Positions 16,198 through 25,477 are shown, numbered from the stretch's first letter. The stretch is 64,000 nt of DNA from Algibacter marinivivus (GCF_003143755.1 NZ_QFRI01000001.1:868001-932000), one strand, 5' to 3'. The notes: generated by a model from the sequence alone, not told the origin. Numbers and translations are program-made.

Positions 16198-18289
16198 GCA
16201 GATTAATGTGGCGCTGATTGGGAATCCTAACACAGGAAAAACCTCTGTTTTTAATGCTTTAACGGGGTTGAACCAAAAAGTGGGGAACTACCCCGGGATT
16301 ACGGTTGAGAAAAAAGAGGGGATTTGCAAATTAGCACGTGGTGTGAAGGCACATATTATTGATTTGCCTGGGACGTATAGTTTGAATGCATCATCTCTTG
16401 ATGAAAATGTAGTTATTGAGCTTTTGCTAAATAAAAATGATAAAGATTTCCCTGATATTGCGGTGGTGGTTACCGATGTTGAAAACCTAAAACGTAATCT
16501 GCTACTTTTTACCCAAATTAAAGATTTAGAAATCCCAACGGTGTTAGTTATTAATATGGCCGACCGTATGAGTTACAAGGGTATATCTCTAGATATTGAT
16601 TACTTAGAAAAGAAACTAAATACTAAAATTGCACTTATTAGTACCAGAAAAAATGAGGGTATTGATACGTTGAAACAACTTATTTCCAACTACAAAGAAG
16701 TGTCTGTTACACCTTGTATTGATACGACTCAAATTGATACTGAGTATTTTGGGAATTTAAAAAAAGCATTTCCTAACCAATTACTTTATAAACTTTGGTT
16801 AGTAATTACTCAAGATGTAAATTTTGGTAAAACCGACAGAAATGAAATTGATGCAGTTGCCAATTTTAAAACCAAAAGTAAAGGCGATTTAAAACGTTTG
16901 CAGCAAAAAGAAACCATAAAACGCTATCAGTTTATTAATAATGCGCTTGATAAAGGGCAAACTGTAGATTTAAGTCAGGCGAAAGATTTACGTATAAAAT
17001 TAGATAGAATTTTAACCCATAAAGTTTGGGGCTATGCTATTTTTGGAATTATTCTCCTAACTATTTTTCAAGCGATTTACGACTGGTCTAGTATACCAAT
17101 GGATTTTATTGACAGTGCTTTTGCTAGCTTTAGTGAATGGACAAAAAACATGTTACCGCAAGGTGCTTTTACTAATCTTTTAGCAGAAGGTATTATTCCA
17201 GGGCTTGGTGGTATCGTCATTTTTATACCTCAAATTGCTTTTCTGTTTTTATTTATTGCGGTGCTTGAAGAGAGCGGTTACATGAGTCGCGTGGTGTTTT
17301 TAATGGATCGTATTATGCGACGCTTTGGTTTGAGCGGAAAAAGTGTTGTACCCCTAATTTCTGGTACTGCATGTGCTATTCCTGCTATTATGGCTACCCG
17401 AAATATTGAAAGTTGGAAAGAACGACTAATCACCATTTTAGTAACACCTTTTACAACTTGTTCTGCACGATTGCCTGTTTACCTTATCATTATTGCTTTG
17501 GTTATTCCTGAAGGCAGAATTTTAGGTTTAAGTTATCAGGCTTTAACTCTAATGCTACTTTATTTAATTGGGTTTGGAACTGCAATTCTTTCGGCATATA
17601 TTCTAAATAAAATTTTAAAAATTAAGAGTAAAACCTTTTTTGTAATTGAAATGCCTAATTACAAATTGCCCTTATTTAAAAATGTGGCTTTAACGGTTAT
17701 TGAAAAAACAAAGTCTTTTATTTTTGGTGCTGGTAAAATTATTTTGGCTATTTCAATTATTCTTTGGTTTTTGGCGTCTTACGGCCCTGGAGAACAATTT
17801 AATAATGCTGAAGATATCGTAAAAACTGAATATGCCTCAGAGAATTTATCTTTTGAAGCGTTACAGCAAAAAATAGCCTCGCATAAATTAGAACATTCTT
17901 TTATTGGTATTGCGGGTCATGCTATTGAACCGACCATTAGACCACTTGGTTACGATTGGAAAATAGGCATAGCCATAGTGAGTTCTTTTGCTGCTCGAGA
18001 GGTTTTTGTTGGAACTTTGGCAACCATTTATAGTGTGGGTAGTGACGAAGAAGAAACCATTAAAAACAGAATGGCAGGAGAGGTAAATCCAATTTTAGGA
18101 GGTCCGCTATTTACATTTGCTTCTGGAATTTCCTTATTACTGTTTTATGCCTTTGCTATGCAATGCATGAGTACTTTGGCTATTGTTAAAAAAGAAACCA
18201 ACTCTTGGAAGTGGCCTATTTTACAACTAGTTATAATGACCGCTTTTGCGTATATTGTAGCTTTAATTGCTTTTCAGTTTTTGAAATGA
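16190..18289 (+). CDS. feoB: FeoB ferrous iron transporter
   Basis: A 699-aa inner-membrane Fe(II) transporter. The N-terminal G domain has G1 GNPNTGKT (11-18), G3 DLPG (58-61) and G4 NMAD (122-125). Two gate-type membrane halves follow from about 275, with GLGGIVIFIPQIAFLF, ISGTACAIPAIMATR and SSFAAREVFVGTLA as conserved gate motifs. Length is normal for the Bacteroidota form; there is no fused C-terminal FeoC-like domain. A Cys-rich small protein gene follows, as is usual. Confidence 0.96.
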   Translation: MSKQINVALIGNPNTGKTSVFNALTGLNQKVGNYPGITVEKKEGICKLARGVKAHIIDLPGTYSLNASSLDENVVIELLLNKNDKDFPDIAVVVTDVENLKRNLLLFTQIKDLEIPTVLVINMADRMSYKGISLDIDYLEKKLNTKIALISTRKNEGIDTLKQLISNYKEVSVTPCIDTTQIDTEYFGNLKKAFPNQLLYKLWLVITQDVNFGKTDRNEIDAVANFKTKSKGDLKRLQQKETIKRYQFINNALDKGQTVDLSQAKDLRIKLDRILTHKVWGYAIFGIILLTIFQAIYDWSSIPMDFIDSAFASFSEWTKNMLPQGAFTNLLAEGIIPGLGGIVIFIPQIAFLFLFIAVLEESGYMSRVVFLMDRIMRRFGLSGKSVVPLISGTACAIPAIMATRNIESWKERLITILVTPFTTCSARLPVYLIIIALVIPEGRILGLSYQALTLMLLYLIGFGTAILSAYILNKILKIKSKTFFVIEMPNYKLPLFKNVALTVIEKTKSFIFGAGKIILAISIILWFLASYGPGEQFNNAEDIVKTEYASENLSFEALQQKIASHKLEHSFIGIAGHAIEPTIRPLGYDWKIGIAIVSSFAAREVFVGTLATIYSVGSDEEETIKNRMAGEVNPILGGPLFTFASGISLLLFYAFAMQCMSTLAIVKKETNSWKWPILQLVIMTAFAYIVALIAFQFLK

Positions 18290-18316
18290 TACTAGTTTAG
18301 TTTCGACTTAAAAATT

Positions 18317-18454
18317 ATGAACGACATCATCCAAAATATTTTAGTATTTACAGCAATAGCATTATCTATTGCTTTTCTGATTAAAAAATACTTCTGGAAA
18401 AAACCAAAAGCTAAAAAGGCTTGTGGGAGTGATGATGGGTGTGGATGCCATTAA
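18317..18454 (+). CDS. FeoB-associated Cys-rich membrane protein
   Basis: A 45-aa protein: start MNDIIQNILVF, one membrane helix (about 7-23), a Lys-rich stretch and a C-terminal CGSDDGCGCH motif with three Cys and one His. Its placement 27 bp after feoB and its architecture match the FeoB-associated Cys-rich family, thought to take the place of FeoC. Iron or iron-sulfur binding by the tail is an inference from the residues. Confidence 0.85.
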   Translation: MNDIIQNILVFTAIALSIAFLIKKYFWKKPKAKKACGSDDGCGCH

Positions 18455-18501
18455 AAAAAATACATTTATAAATCATCATTTTTAAATTTATCAAACACAA
18501 C

Positions 18502-19386
18502 ATGAAACTTACTTTTGTTACTTTTTTATACACCCTTTTATTTGTTTGCAGTACTTTTTCGCAGGAAAACAATACCATAAAACTGTTAGATGCCAACTTG
18601 ACAAACTTCGAAACACATATTGGTGTACCACATAGCACTGTAGTTGGTTTACCTGAAGGTACGTTTCAATCTGACAATGTTAGAAGCGGAACTCCTATTG
18701 GTTTAAACAACGATTTAAAACATGTTTTTACTACCACTAATATAAATGGTGAAACCATATTAAATATAAGTGGTGAAATTTATGGATGTATTACCACAAA
18801 AAAGAATTATAGTAATTACCATTTTAGTACAATGTTTAGATGGGGAAACAAAAAATGGGAACCTAGACTAGATAGACGAAAGGATTCTGGTATTTTATAT
18901 CACAGTTATGGTGATCATGGAAGGTTTTGGAATACCTGGAAAACATGCTTAGAATTTCAAGTACAAGAAACAGATTTGGGAGATTTTATTTCATTACCAG
19001 CTAATGCTTCAACCCCGAAAGCAGGCGGTCCATTAGTACAAATTAGAGGTAATGCAAAAAGTGATATTAAGCAATACAACCCAAGTTTCGATTCATATTT
19101 TGAAGGCAAAGGTTACATCCATGCTTATTTAGAGCCTCAAGAGCCACACGGAAGTTGGAACCATTTAGAACTTTATATTATTGGTAATGATGCAGTACAT
19201 GTTGTAAACGGTAAAATTGTTATGGTTGTAGAAAACGCCATTAATCCTGAAACTAATAAACCTTTAACCGAAGGACAAATACAAATTCAATCTGAAGCTG
19301 CAGAATGTTACTACAAAGACATGACAATTACACCAATTACTGAGTTTCCAGAATTTATTCGAGATCAAGTTAAATTTAAATCATAA
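18502..19386 (+). CDS. secreted DUF1080 (3-keto-disaccharide hydrolase-like) protein
   Basis: A 294-aa secreted protein with a signal peptide MKLTFVTFLYTLLFVCSTFSQ. The jelly-roll body with GCITTKKNYSNYHFSTMFRWG, DSGILYHSYGDHG and SWNHLELYIIGNDAVHVVNG (in outline) is the DUF1080 family (PF06439), a laminin-G/GH16-like fold that includes 3-keto-glycoside hydrolases. It probably acts on a sugar in the periplasm, but the substrate is unknown. It does not obviously belong with its metal-transport neighbours. A hairpin terminator follows. Confidence 0.85.
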   Translation: MKLTFVTFLYTLLFVCSTFSQENNTIKLLDANLTNFETHIGVPHSTVVGLPEGTFQSDNVRSGTPIGLNNDLKHVFTTTNINGETILNISGEIYGCITTKKNYSNYHFSTMFRWGNKKWEPRLDRRKDSGILYHSYGDHGRFWNTWKTCLEFQVQETDLGDFISLPANASTPKAGGPLVQIRGNAKSDIKQYNPSFDSYFEGKGYIHAYLEPQEPHGSWNHLELYIIGNDAVHVVNGKIVMVVENAINPETNKPLTEGQIQIQSEAAECYYKDMTITPITEFPEFIRDQVKFKS

Positions 19387-19428
19387 TGTGAATACGACTT
19401 AATCACTCCATACATAAAATATTATAAT

Positions 19429-19475
19429 AAAGTTCTTTTTTTCTATTTGAAAAGGAGAACTTTTTATTTTTTTTA
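19429..19475 (+). terminator. terminator after the DUF1080 gene
   Basis: AAAGTTCTTTTTTT (19429-19442) pairs with AAAAGGAGAACTTT (19450-19463), using two G-U pairs, around a 7-nt loop. A T-rich tail follows. Confidence 0.75.
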
Positions 19476-19477
19476 GC

Positions 19478-19485
19478 TACATTTG
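19478..19485 (+). promoter_or_regulatory. -7 box for the mntR operon
   Basis: TACATTTG matches TAnnTTTG, 43 bp before mntR. The nearest upstream TTTG is 28 bp away, beyond the usual spacing. Confidence 0.5.
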
Positions 19486-19528
19486 AAAAATATTTAAGCT
19501 TACTTAAAAATATTTTAAAGCACAACAA

Positions 19529-20188
19529 ATGTCAGTAGCTATTGAAAATTTTGTAAAAGCCATTTACAAAAACGGAAAACGAGATAATAACGATACCAAA
19601 CCTGGTAACATCGCTAAGGAATTAGGTATTTCTAATGCTGCTGCCACCGATATGGCTAAAAAGTTAGCCACTAAAGATTTATTGAACTACAAAAAATACC
19701 AAGAGTTAAAACTTACTGATAAAGGCACAAAAATGGCGCTTAATGTAGTTCGTAAACATCGCCTTTGGGAGGCGCTTTTATTCAAACTTTTTGATATGTC
19801 TTTACATGACATCCATCGTGAAGCTGAATTATTAGAACATCAAACCTCTGATTTGTTAGCCAATAAAATAAGTGAGTATTTAGGAAACCCTAAATTCGAC
19901 CCTCACGGAGACCCTATTCCGAATGAAGATGGAGAAATCACAACAACGGATACTTCTATACCCCTCTCAAATACTGAAGAAGGTAAAACTTATACCATAT
20001 CAAGATTAATGAGCGACGATAAAGAGTTTTTCGATTTTTGTGCACAAAACGGACTAAAATATGGCAACTCTATTTTAATATCGAAACAATTCAGTAAAAA
20101 TAAAATGACTCAAATTTTAATAAACAATAATACTATTCTTTTAAACCAAGATTTCACCTCAATTATTTACGTAAATGAACAAGATTAA
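19529..20188 (+). CDS. mntR: MntR/DtxR-family metal-dependent repressor
   Basis: A 219-aa regulator with an N-terminal winged helix (about 1-65, NIAKELGISNAAATDMAKKL), a dimerisation and metal-binding domain (about 66-140) and a C-terminal SH3-like domain (about 150-219). Candidate metal ligands are H77, E81, H96, E100, E103 and H104. The position equivalent to DtxR Cys102 is Glu (E100), as in Mn-selective MntR, which argues for Mn(II) rather than Fe(II). It heads an operon with an outer-membrane barrel and an ABC metal importer, which it most likely represses. Confidence 0.88.
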   Translation: MSVAIENFVKAIYKNGKRDNNDTKPGNIAKELGISNAAATDMAKKLATKDLLNYKKYQELKLTDKGTKMALNVVRKHRLWEALLFKLFDMSLHDIHREAELLEHQTSDLLANKISEYLGNPKFDPHGDPIPNEDGEITTTDTSIPLSNTEEGKTYTISRLMSDDKEFFDFCAQNGLKYGNSILISKQFSKNKMTQILINNNTILLNQDFTSIIYVNEQD

Positions 20189-21062
20189 ACATATAACTAA
20201 ATGCCACCTTGAGCATTACAGAAATGAAAATATATTTTCATTGAATGTACTTTGCAAAGCAAAACGAAAGGTCTCAAAAAGTAAATTTATTTTATTATTA
20301 GCACTTCTATTATCATTAAATTTTTCTTTTTCACAAGAAGAAAATTTAGGTGCTTTAGTAACCGATAGACCAGATGCTACCGAAGCATCATCAACAGTTG
20401 GAAAAGGCATTCTTCAATTTGAAACAGGAGGATTATACGAATCTTTTGAAGCAAATAACACTAAATCTGAAAACTACACTTTTAATACCATGTTAATTCG
20501 TTATGGAATTCTCGATAATTTAGAATTACGATTAGGTTGGGATTTTGTAGAAGGTGTTACCACGGTAAATGGTAATAAGCTCGACAATGTTATGAGCGGA
20601 TTATCGCCATTGTTACTTGGTATGAAAATAGATATTGCCGAAGAAAACGGTTGTATGCCAGAAATTGCCCTTATTGGGCATGTATTTCCTGTTTTTAGCG
20701 CATCGGCAGATTACCGACCAGAATACACAGGTATAGATTTCAGATTATCCTTATCGCATACCTTAAGCGAAAAATCTAGCATAGGCTATAATATTGGCGC
20801 GCAATGGGGAGATGACTCTCCAGAAGCTGCTGCAATTTATACCGTAGCTTACGGTTACAGTTTTACTGAAAAATTTGGCATGTATGCAGAGTTATATGGC
20901 GATTTACCTGAAGATAGTTCTGCCAACCATTACTGGGATGCTGGCTTCACATATTTAGTAAATAACGATTTACAGTTAGACGCCTATTTCGGGACGAGTA
21001 TTACCGAAGGACAAGACTTATTAATAGGATTAGGATTAAGCTACAGAGTAAGAAAAAAATAA
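20175..21062 (+). CDS. outer membrane barrel protein in the metal-ABC operon
   Basis: A protein of up to 295 aa. The export signal is KFILLLALLLSLNFSFSQ at about residues 37-54, then a mature part starting EENLGALVTDRPDATEASSTVG, typical of the Phenol_MetA_deg-like outer-membrane barrels (PF13557). The start is uncertain: the ATG at 20175 overlaps mntR by 14 bp but gives a 36-residue charged extension before the signal; the TTG at 20241 is the only other ordinary start. The extension is encoded by palindrome-rich DNA, so the original start may have been lost to an insertion. The operon position suggests passage of metal across the outer membrane. Confidence 0.78.
   Translation: MNKIKHITKCHLEHYRNENIFSLNVLCKAKRKVSKSKFILLLALLLSLNFSFSQEENLGALVTDRPDATEASSTVGKGILQFETGGLYESFEANNTKSENYTFNTMLIRYGILDNLELRLGWDFVEGVTTVNGNKLDNVMSGLSPLLLGMKIDIAEENGCMPEIALIGHVFPVFSASADYRPEYTGIDFRLSLSHTLSEKSSIGYNIGAQWGDDSPEAAAIYTVAYGYSFTEKFGMYAELYGDLPEDSSANHYWDAGFTYLVNNDLQLDAYFGTSITEGQDLLIGLGLSYRVRKK
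20223..20242. repeat. 20-bp perfect palindrome at the mntR/barrel junction
   Basis: AATGAAAATATATTTTCATT is self-complementary. It lies between CACCTTGAGC (20210-20219) and CGAAAGGTCTC, which can themselves pair (ACCTT/AAGGT), and is followed by a second palindrome, CTTTGCAAAG (20250-20259). The nested layout suggests a repeat inserted within another repeat. Confidence 0.7.
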
Positions 21063-21071
21063 TTATAGAAA

Positions 21072-21977
21072 ATGAAAAAACAACTTATATCACTTTTAAT
21101 CATTACCCTGTTTTTCAGTTGCAAGAACGAAAAGCAAACTAACGGGAAACTAAATGTAGTCACCACCACCACCATGATAACCGATTTGGTTAAAAACATT
21201 GGTGGCGAGCATATCAACCTACAAGGATTAATGGGTAGCGGTGTAGATCCGCATTTATACAAAGCCAGCGAGGGCGATGTTACCAAACTATCTAGTGCAG
21301 ATATTATTTTCTATAACGGGTTGCATTTAGAAGGCAAATTAGTAGAAGTTTTCGAGAAAATGAAAACCAAAAAAACCATAGCTATTTCAGATGCTATTGA
21401 TAAAAAAACACTCATCGGTTCAGAATATTTCGCATCCAATTACGACCCACATATTTGGTTTGATATAACGTATTGGAAACAAGCCACTCAGTTTATAGTC
21501 GAAGTGCTTTCAGAAGAAATTCCGGATCAAAAAGCTAATTTCGAAGCAAATGGCGCGAAATATATCGAAAAACTTAACACATTAAAAACAAAATTAGAAA
21601 CTACCATTTCTGAGCTTCCTGAAGAGCAACGCATTTTAGTTACTGCTCATGATGCTTTTAATTATTTCGGTAAAGCTTTCAGTTTTCAAGTAGTTGGCTT
21701 ACAAGGACTTTCAACTGCTACCGAAGCAGGTGTTCAAGATGTTCAAAAACTATCTGCTTTCATAATAGAAAACAAAGTGAAAGCTATTTTTGTGGAGAGT
21801 TCAGTTCCTAAACGTACGATTGAAGCCCTACAAGCGGCTGTAAAATCTAAAGGTCATGAAGTCACTATTGGCGGTACTTTATATTCTGATGCACTAGGAA
21901 ATGCAGGAACTATTGAAGGCACGTATATTGGTATGTTTGAGTATAATGTAAATACAATTGTGAATGCATTAAAGTAA
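21072..21977 (+). CDS. metal ABC transporter substrate-binding lipoprotein
   Basis: A 301-aa cluster A-I (ZnuA/MntC type, PF01297) binding protein. The lipobox LFFSC gives a lipidated Cys17. Metal ligands are H61 (DPHLY), H127 (YDPHIWFD), a Glu in FVESSVPKR and an Asp in TLYSDALG. The His-rich loop typical of zinc-specific ZnuA is missing, which fits manganese. It sits 9 bp after the barrel gene and 6 bp before the ATPase gene. Confidence 0.93.
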   Translation: MKKQLISLLIITLFFSCKNEKQTNGKLNVVTTTTMITDLVKNIGGEHINLQGLMGSGVDPHLYKASEGDVTKLSSADIIFYNGLHLEGKLVEVFEKMKTKKTIAISDAIDKKTLIGSEYFASNYDPHIWFDITYWKQATQFIVEVLSEEIPDQKANFEANGAKYIEKLNTLKTKLETTISELPEEQRILVTAHDAFNYFGKAFSFQVVGLQGLSTATEAGVQDVQKLSAFIIENKVKAIFVESSVPKRTIEALQAAVKSKGHEVTIGGTLYSDALGNAGTIEGTYIGMFEYNVNTIVNALK

Positions 21978-21983
21978 AAGATT

Positions 21984-22721
21984 ATGAGTAAACAAATAGC
22001 CGTAAAAGTAGATGATTTAACCGTAGCCTACAACTACAAACCCGTACTATGGGATATCGATTTAGAAATCCCAGAAGGTGTACTTATGGCTATTGTAGGA
22101 CCAAATGGCGCAGGAAAATCAACGCTCATTAAATCCATTTTAGGCATTTTAAAACCCATTGCAGGAAGCGTTAGTATTTATGACAAACCCTATGAAAAAC
22201 AACGTCAACTCGTAGCATACGTACCACAAAAAGGAAGTGTAGATTGGGATTTCCCAACCACAGCCTTAGATGTTGTGATGATGGGGACATACGGAAGTCT
22301 AGGCTGGATAAAACGTCCAGGACAAAAACAAAAAAAGGCAGCCTTAGAAGCGCTCGAAAAAGTTGGCATGCTTCCCTTTAAAGGCAGACAAATAAGTCAG
22401 CTTTCTGGCGGGCAGCAACAACGTATATTTCTAGCCAGAGCTTTGGTACAAAACGCTTCTATCTATTTTATGGATGAACCATTCCAAGGTGTAGATGCCA
22501 CAACAGAAATTGCGATAATAAATATTTTAAAAGAATTACGAAAAGCAGGAAAAACAGTCATTGTAGTCCATCACGATTTACAAACTGTGCCTGAGTATTT
22601 TGATTGGGTAACTTTTTTAAATGTAAAAAAGATTGCTACAGGACCTGTTAAAGACATCTTTAATGATGATAATTTAACAAAAACCTACGGTATTAATTAT
22701 AAAGTAAGTATACAAGAGTAA
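21984..22721 (+). CDS. metal ABC transporter ATP-binding protein
   Basis: A 245-aa ABC ATPase. Walker A GPNGAGKS is at 39-46, signature LSGGQ at 140-144, Walker B YFMDEP at 161-166, and an H-loop His in VVHHDL. It is the MntB/ZnuC-type energy subunit for the two permeases that follow. Confidence 0.94.
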   Translation: MSKQIAVKVDDLTVAYNYKPVLWDIDLEIPEGVLMAIVGPNGAGKSTLIKSILGILKPIAGSVSIYDKPYEKQRQLVAYVPQKGSVDWDFPTTALDVVMMGTYGSLGWIKRPGQKQKKAALEALEKVGMLPFKGRQISQLSGGQQQRIFLARALVQNASIYFMDEPFQGVDATTEIAIINILKELRKAGKTVIVVHHDLQTVPEYFDWVTFLNVKKIATGPVKDIFNDDNLTKTYGINYKVSIQE

Positions 22722-22724
22722 AAA

Positions 22725-22820
22725 AGTAAGCAGTCGCAGTTTACAGTACTTACTCGACTGGTAAAAAATAGAATAAGAAATAAAGCGAAAAAAGGAAGAG
22801 ATTCCTGCTTTCGCAGGAAT
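22725..22820. other. structured spacer with palindromic repeat inside the ABC operon
   Basis: This 100-bp gap breaks an otherwise tightly packed operon. AGTAAG-CAGTCG (22725-22736) is followed by CTTACT-CGACTG (22749-22760), so two 6-bp hairpins are possible but exclude each other. A perfect hairpin, ATTCCTGC-TTTC-GCAGGAAT (22801-22820), ends one base before the ATG of the next gene. Confidence 0.7.
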
Positions 22821-22821
22821 T

Positions 22822-23949
22822 ATGGACATAACAGAATACATAAAACTAGTTTTCACAGACTATACACTAAGAACCATAACCTTAGGAACTGCCATATTAG
22901 GTGCAGTTACAGGTATGTTAGGTAGTTTTGCAGTATTACGAAAACAAAGTTTATTAGGCGATGCAATATCTCACGCAGCATTACCAGGAATAGCCATTGC
23001 ATTCTTAATCACAGGAGCAAAAGACAGTAATGTTTTACTATTAGGAGCTTTAATTAGCGGACTGATAGGAACCTTTTGGATTCGAGGTATCATTAGTAAA
23101 ACACACTTAAAATCAGATACCGCTTTAGGTTTGATCTTATCTCTATTTTTTGGTTTTGGGATGTTATTGCTCACATTTATTCAAAAACAACCCAACGCTA
23201 ATCAAGCAGGATTAGACAAGTATTTATTTGGGCAAGCAGCCACTTTGGTTGAAAGTGATGTTTGGATGATGGCAATTGTTACAGGCATTTGCTTATTTGT
23301 ATTACTTCTTTTTTGGAAAGAATTTAAAATCCTTTTGTTTGATGCCGATTATACCAAAACATTAGGTTTTAACACAAAGCTTATAGACATTCTAATTACT
23401 TCATTTATCGTTTTAGCTATTGTTTTAGGTTTACAAACAGTTGGTGTTGTATTAATGAGTGCTATGTTATTAGCACCTGCTGCAGCTGCAAGACAATGGA
23501 CAAACAGCTTAAGTGTTATGGTATTCTTGTCTGCCATTTTTGGCGCATTTTCTGGGGTTTTCGGAACTGCGGTAAGTGCTAGTCAAAACAATCTTTCAAC
23601 AGGCCCTGTTATCGTTATTGTTGCTGGCGTATTTGTATTGGTGTCTTTTATCTTTTCTCCCAGTCGAGGATTGTTATTCAAACAAATCAGATTCATAAAA
23701 AATCGTCGCGATTTAAAGTTGCATAAAACATTGGCTTTTATGTATAACATTGCAGAAACACATGAAAATATTTCGCATCCACATGCCATTAAAATCTTAA
23801 ATAATTTCCAAGGTTATACTAAAGCTACACTTCAAAAACTAGTTCAAAAAAACTATGTGAAGTTGGATGGCACTATGTGGAGCTTAACCGAAGAAGGTTT
23901 TAAAATAGCATCTAATTTATATAACCAACAAAACGACAATAATGAGTAG
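22822..23949 (+). CDS. metal ABC transporter permease with C-terminal winged-helix domain
   Basis: A 375-aa permease of the ABC-3 family (PF00950), with about eight membrane helices over residues 10-285 and the GDAISHAALPGIA loop near 45. A cytoplasmic tail (about 295-375) follows, with HKTLAFMYNIAETHE and SLTEEGFKIASNL resembling a DtxR-type winged helix. Such tails occur in other Bacteroidota metal permeases; their role is not established. The start codon directly follows a REP-like hairpin, and the 3' end overlaps the next gene by 8 bp. Confidence 0.92.
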   Translation: MDITEYIKLVFTDYTLRTITLGTAILGAVTGMLGSFAVLRKQSLLGDAISHAALPGIAIAFLITGAKDSNVLLLGALISGLIGTFWIRGIISKTHLKSDTALGLILSLFFGFGMLLLTFIQKQPNANQAGLDKYLFGQAATLVESDVWMMAIVTGICLFVLLLFWKEFKILLFDADYTKTLGFNTKLIDILITSFIVLAIVLGLQTVGVVLMSAMLLAPAAAARQWTNSLSVMVFLSAIFGAFSGVFGTAVSASQNNLSTGPVIVIVAGVFVLVSFIFSPSRGLLFKQIRFIKNRRDLKLHKTLAFMYNIAETHENISHPHAIKILNNFQGYTKATLQKLVQKNYVKLDGTMWSLTEEGFKIASNLYNQQNDNNE

Positions 23950-25102
23950 CGCTCAAATTGAAATACAATTAATTGCGAGTTTGGTAGCTATTGCCTGTGC
24001 TATTCCTGGGACATTTTTAGTTCTCAGAAAAATGGCTATGATTAGTGATGCCATAAGTCATTCTATTTTACCAGGTATTGTGGTTGGATTTTTTATTACT
24101 CAAGATTTAAACTCGCCTTTATTAATTCTACTTGCGGCACTTACGGGTATAATCACCGTTGTTTTGGTAGAGTATATTCAAAAAACGGGCTTAGTAAAAG
24201 AAGATACTGCTATTGGCTTAGTATTTCCCATTCTCTTTAGTATTGGAGTTATCATGATTGCCAAAAACGCCAATGATGTACACTTAGATGTAGACGCAGT
24301 TTTGTTAGGCGAATTGGCTTTTGCGCCTTTTGATAGATTAATTGTTTCTGGAATTGATGTCGGTCCAAAATCACTATGGATTATTGGGAGTATTTTAATC
24401 ATAACTATCGGACTCTTATTCGCCTTCTTTAAAGAATTAAAAATAAGCACCTTTGATGCTGGATTAGCAGCTTCACTAGGGTTTTCTCCTGCCGTTATTC
24501 ATTACGGATTAATGAGTGTATCCTCCATAACAACCGTTGGTGCTTTTGATGCTGTAGGAGCCATTTTAGTAGTAGCGCTAATGATATCCCCTGCTGCAAC
24601 TGCTTATTTACTTACCAACAATTTAAAACGAATGCTTATTTATGCCATTTGCTTTGGTGTTTTTAGCGCTATTTCTGGTTATTGGTTAGCCCATTGGTTA
24701 GATGCCTCTATTTCTGGTTCTATAACAACCATGTTAGGACTATTGTTTTTAGCCGTTTATTTATTCGCTCCAAACAAAGGGGTTATAGCTGTAATGTATC
24801 GAGAAAAACAACAACGCACAGAAGTATCATTATTAACCTTCTTATTGCATTTAAAAAACCATACCGAAGAACGTGAACGCCATGTGAACCATCTCAACGA
24901 ACATATTAATTGGCAAAAAGTACGCTCTAAAACAGTATTAGATTTAGCCTTGAAAAATAATATGATTAAGTTTGATAAAAATATTGTGTCTTTAACTGAA
25001 AAAGGAGAAGATTTTACATCTCAAGCTATTGATTATATTATCACAAATGAAGATGCTCAAATTGAAGACATGAAAGATGATTTCTTTTTGTTTAGGGGGT
25101 AA
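23942..25102 (+). CDS. second metal ABC transporter permease with winged-helix-like tail
   Basis: A 386-aa ABC-3 permease paralogous to the preceding gene (ISDAISHSILPGIVVGF, MISPAATAYLLTNNL). About eight membrane helices end near residue 285. The tail (about 290-386) again reads like a winged helix (SKTVLDLALKNNMIKF, VSLTEKGEDFTSQA). Two different permeases suggest a heterodimeric channel with the shared ATPase. It overlaps the upstream gene by 8 bp. Confidence 0.92.
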   Translation: MSSAQIEIQLIASLVAIACAIPGTFLVLRKMAMISDAISHSILPGIVVGFFITQDLNSPLLILLAALTGIITVVLVEYIQKTGLVKEDTAIGLVFPILFSIGVIMIAKNANDVHLDVDAVLLGELAFAPFDRLIVSGIDVGPKSLWIIGSILIITIGLLFAFFKELKISTFDAGLAASLGFSPAVIHYGLMSVSSITTVGAFDAVGAILVVALMISPAATAYLLTNNLKRMLIYAICFGVFSAISGYWLAHWLDASISGSITTMLGLLFLAVYLFAPNKGVIAVMYREKQQRTEVSLLTFLLHLKNHTEERERHVNHLNEHINWQKVRSKTVLDLALKNNMIKFDKNIVSLTEKGEDFTSQAIDYIITNEDAQIEDMKDDFFLFRG

Positions 25103-25105
25103 ATA

Positions 25106-25465
25106 ATGGCACAACACAACGAACTCGGTAAAAAAGGTGAACAACTTGCAGTAGATTTTCTTCTGAAAGATAACTATGAAGTTATTGAACGCAACTACCG
25201 ATTTGATAAAGCCGAAGTTGATATCATTGCTCGGAAAAAAGATATTCTAGCCATCATTGAAGTTAAAACACGATCTACAGCTGATTTTGGAGATCCTCAA
25301 GATTTTGTGAAACCTAAACAGATTCAACGTTTGGTAAAAGCGGTTGATGAATATGTAACTGTAAACGATTTAGATGTTGAAGTTCGTTTTGATATTATCG
25401 CTATTGTAAAAGAAGGTAAAGGTTTTAATATCGAGCATTTAGAAAATGCCTTTTATCATTTTTGA
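25106..25465 (+). CDS. YraN family (UPF0102) protein
   Basis: A 119-aa protein with the restriction-endonuclease-like fold of UPF0102. LGKKGEQLAVDFL, the EVDIIARKKD core and IIEVKTRS carry the expected E, D and E-x-K residues of a PD-(D/E)XK site. The cellular role of YraN is unknown. It starts 3 bp after the second permease, so it is probably cotranscribed by proximity only. Confidence 0.9.
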   Translation: MAQHNELGKKGEQLAVDFLLKDNYEVIERNYRFDKAEVDIIARKKDILAIIEVKTRSTADFGDPQDFVKPKQIQRLVKAVDEYVTVNDLDVEVRFDIIAIVKEGKGFNIEHLENAFYHF

Positions 25466-25477
25466 AACTCCTGTTTC

